Assembly (NCBI RefSeq): GCF_049701175.1
Contig: NZ_JBNATW010000008.1
Location: forward strand, 1 to 64,000
Reading direction: 5' to 3'
From: Thermovenabulum sp049701175
GTDB taxonomy: Bacteria > Bacillota > Thermosediminibacteria > Thermosediminibacterales > Thermosediminibacteraceae
DNA length: 64,000 nucleotides
Within the stretch, counting starts at the first letter, position 1. Each line of letters opens with the position of its first letter. Positions 62,437 to 64,000 of the stretch are shown piece by piece. The notes below the pieces were generated by a model. It was not told the DNA's origin. It saw only the letters and a program-made list of their open reading frames with translations, and ran no database searches. Position numbers and translations under genes: made by a program.

Positions 62437-62676
62437 CTGGAGCGAAGAATAGTTTTCGGAAATGGCTGTATGATAGATTGCTATGATACTGACAAGAAGG
62501 TATTAGAACAAAAGGTTACTGAAATAATCAATAAAAGCAAAGATTATATCAGGCAACTCGAAGAAGGAGATGTTGGCAGAATTGCTGATATTAACGAACG
62601 AATTTTTATCAGGTTCTATGTTACGGAAAAAAGTATAATAATAGATGAAGTGCAGGAACAGGTTTATATAGTGTAA
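62437..62676 (+). CDS. small conserved-looking protein of unknown function (possible CTG start)
   Basis: 79 residues if it starts at CTG 62437, seven bases after AAGGAGGGA; 68 residues from ATG 62470, which has no ribosome-binding site at usual distance. Sequence ERRIVFGNGCMIDCYD...EQLEEGDVGRIADINERIFIRFYVTEK is compact, with a helical middle and strand-rich end. I do not recognise the family. No neighbour gives a function. Confidence 0.6.
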   Translation: MERRIVFGNGCMIDCYDTDKKVLEQKVTEIINKSKDYIRQLEEGDVGRIADINERIFIRFYVTEKSIIIDEVQEQVYIV

Positions 62677-62782
62677 GGAATAGGTGGGTGAAGGATTTTA
62701 GGAATAAAGTAGTAAAAAAGGGGGAATAGGTAGAGTGGCTGTATATTACCTATTCCCACGAAATTCGGAAAGATTGTAGAGA

Positions 62783-63181
62783 TTATACTATTTCCTTATC
62801 ATCTGCTTGTTCTTGCAGTTTTCTTATATAGCCGATTAACATTCTAATTATTTCAATTGTTTTTTGTTCGAGCTTATTATAGTCTTCTTGTGAGATATAT
62901 TTGTTATCAAGGGCTGTAATAAGCCAGTGCCTTGTTTCTGATGCGCTTGCTAATGCATTATTAAGGAAATTGATTTGTTTTTTCTTATAAAGTTGGCCGT
63001 TGCCCTCTGCGATGTTGGCGCCAATGGAGGTGGCGGCCCTTATTATTTGCGATTTTGTTGCATAAGTTTCGAATGGCGGGAAATTAGCTGAAATTTGATA
63101 AATATTTTGAGCTAATTCTCTTGCTTTTTGCCATACAATCAGCGTCTTAAAATCCTTTATGCTGATGTCAATTTGCTCCAT
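62783..63181 (-). CDS. four-helix bundle protein (23S rRNA intervening-sequence family)
   Basis: 132 residues from ATG at 63181, behind GGGAG (the GTG at 63190 would be too close). FKTLIVWQKARELAQNIYQISANFP, SQIIRAATSIGANIAEGNG and LNNALASASETRHWLITALDNKYI are diagnostic of the S23/four-helix bundle family. Such proteins occur inside rRNA intervening sequences and also free in genomes, with unknown function. Here no rRNA is near. Confidence 0.9.
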   Translation of the reverse strand: MEQIDISIKDFKTLIVWQKARELAQNIYQISANFPPFETYATKSQIIRAATSIGANIAEGNGQLYKKKQINFLNNALASASETRHWLITALDNKYISQEDYNKLEQKTIEIIRMLIGYIRKLQEQADDKEIV

Positions 63182-63327
63182 CTCTATCACTCTCCCTTCT
63201 TAAGAATGTTATTATTTGTTGTTATAATAACTAATAACATTAAAGGGATTTTAAAATCAAATTTTACTAAAAGTTTATTAGAAAAAAGGATTAAGGATTT
63301 AAAAGTGTTAGTGCATAGAACTATAAA

Positions 63328-63376
63328 ATGAAAAGCCTCTACCCTGCAGACTTTCAGAGTAGAGGCTTTCGTTTTT
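63328..63376. terminator. bidirectional hairpin terminator
   Basis: AAAGCCTCTAC pairs with GTAGAGGCTTT around a 15-base loop, with T's after it on the plus strand. No gene reads into it from the left on the plus strand in this window. Confidence 0.7.
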
Positions 63377-63377
63377 T

Positions 63378-63453
63378 AACTTCATTTTTAAAAACGAATG
63401 CAACGATTTTGAATATATGAAACTTAAAGATTTTCGTTTTTAAAATCGAAGTT
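63378..63453. repeat. 21-bp inverted repeat with TTTTTAAAAACG core
   Basis: 63378-63398 is inverted at 63433-63453 with two mismatches, separated by 34 bases. Related TTTTTAAAAAC cores recur near 63575 and 63780. Confidence 0.65.
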
Positions 63454-63605
63454 ATATTTATATTATAAAGGCTTCACCCAATCTTGTGCTTCAAACACCG
63501 TGAATGAGTTGAATGGTGTATAGAAAGTTTGTTTATGAACAGTTTTTATACTCTCCGCACTTTATAAGCAAAGGTTTTTAAAAACGAGTTTAAACTAATA
63601 AAATT

Positions 63606-63721
63606 ACAGCAGCTTTATTAATTCCTATTAATATGCATTGATTCGTATTAATGGCGATTAATTTCTATTAATGCGTATTGATCCGCATTAATAGCGATTA
63701 ATAGAAATTAATAGCTGCTGT
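63606..63721. repeat. array of ten 10-bp units bounded by 9-bp inverted repeats
   Basis: ATTAAT (ATTGAT in units 3 and 7) begins every ten bases at 63617, 63627 and so on to 63707, each followed by four variable bases. The array is framed by ACAGCAGCT (63606-63614) and its inverse AGCTGCTGT (63713-63721). Units 3-5 and 7-9 share the ATTGAT-ATTAAT-ATTAAT order, giving a 40-bp super-period. Confidence 0.88.
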
Positions 63722-64000
63722 TGGCCCCTCAAAAAATGCTCTTTAAAAAATGAGTGTTAACCGAAAGCGAAAAATTATGTTTTTAAAAACACCACACGCA
63801 CACCGATTATTAAGAAAACATTATAAAGAAAATCGCGGCAAGCGAAAGAAAAACGAAATAATTTATAGATAAAAGCTTATAAATGCCTTTTATTTGCCAA
63901 AGTCAGTCTTAAAAGGTAATTTTCAATGCTACAGTATAAGCTTAGTTTTACTCATGAAGTTTAAAGAAAAATCTAAAAAAAAACTTGATGAATTTTATTA
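63722..64000. other. gene-free right end of window
   Basis: AT-rich, no open reading frame supported on either strand, no clear promoter. Contains one more TTTTTAAAAAC core near 63780. Confidence 0.5.

Noticed and set aside
63128..63331. 67-codon plus-strand open frame near the four-helix bundle gene
   Set aside because: Overlaps the start of a recognisable gene on the opposite strand and its promoter area.
63606..63721. CRISPR array
   Set aside because: Repeat units are 10 bp with 4 variable bases; no 25-35 bp repeats, spacers or cas genes.
1..64000. tRNA or rRNA genes
   Set aside because: Scanning intergenic gaps by eye showed no CCA-ended cloverleaf with TTCGA arm and no rRNA core segments; a tRNAscan run would settle it.
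63200..64000. Chromosomal replication origin
   Set aside because: No dnaA/dnaN neighbours and no cluster of TTATCCACA-type boxes, although the region is AT-rich and repeat-bearing.

Overview
The window looks like chromosomal DNA of an anaerobic, endospore-forming, flagellated, AT-rich Firmicute of class Clostridia. Support comes from spoIID, spoIIQ and spoIIID, mbl, two flagellar rod genes, the oxygen-sensitive class III ribonucleotide reductase with its activase, the [FeFe]-hydrogenase maturase HydF, and Gram-positive type promoters, terminators and riboswitches. A thermophilic clostridial lineage is possible, but genus and species cannot be fixed from the sequence alone.

Region 1 (1-900) is the 3' end of a TnpB-type element whose tail is packed with hairpins, an omega-RNA-like signature. 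Region 2 (892-6483) is a housekeeping block, ywlE-rpiB-glyA-upp-dCMP deaminase-wecA-wecB, which in Bacillus and many clostridia leads into the F-type ATP synthase operon. Here sigI-rsgI (6632-8439) and then atpI follow. Although atpI, an F-type ATP synthase companion, is retained, the genes behind it encode a complete V/A-type ATPase (8902-17387, order H-I-K-E-C-F-A-B-D). The expected right flank then resumes: ywmB-murA-spoIID-spoIIQ-spoIIID-mbl-flgF-flgG-flgJ-like-fabZ (17666-25639).

Region 3 (25664-41904) holds scattered metabolic units. These are a lipoprotein; a cobalamin-riboswitch-controlled cblT-cblS pair for alpha-ribazole salvage; a Spy-like protein; a cyclic-2,3-diphosphoglycerate-synthetase-like protein; a RocB-like M20 peptidase; niaR-niaX with a palindromic operator candidate inside the niaX promoter; nrdD-nrdG-mobA; an antiporter with a PII-like protein and trmI; focA; plsY; and a secreted peptidoglycan-binding protein with a possible flavinylation motif. 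Region 4 (42165-46088) is a metal/arsenic stress island: thioredoxin-like protein, ArsP-type permease and ArsR on the minus strand, a DGC-domain protein, and a damaged arsR-acr3 remnant on the plus strand.

Region 5 (46312-54927) is a second complete V/A-ATPase (order H-C-I-K-F-E-A-B-D), convergent with hydF. Its rotor subunit differs fundamentally from that of the first enzyme. The first is a four-helix NtpK with the Na+-site residues of Enterococcus hirae. The second has one carboxylate per hairpin and lacks Na+-ligand residues. The cell may therefore run two V/A-ATPases with different ions and different ion-to-ATP ratios. Region 6 (56258-61990) is the conserved cdaA-cdaR-glmM-glmS block with a glmS ribozyme. 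Region 7 (61991-64000) is nearly gene-poor. It has a small unknown gene with a possible CTG start, a four-helix-bundle protein, inverted repeats, and an array of ten exact 10-bp units (ATTAAT or ATTGAT plus four bases) bounded by 9-bp inverted repeats.
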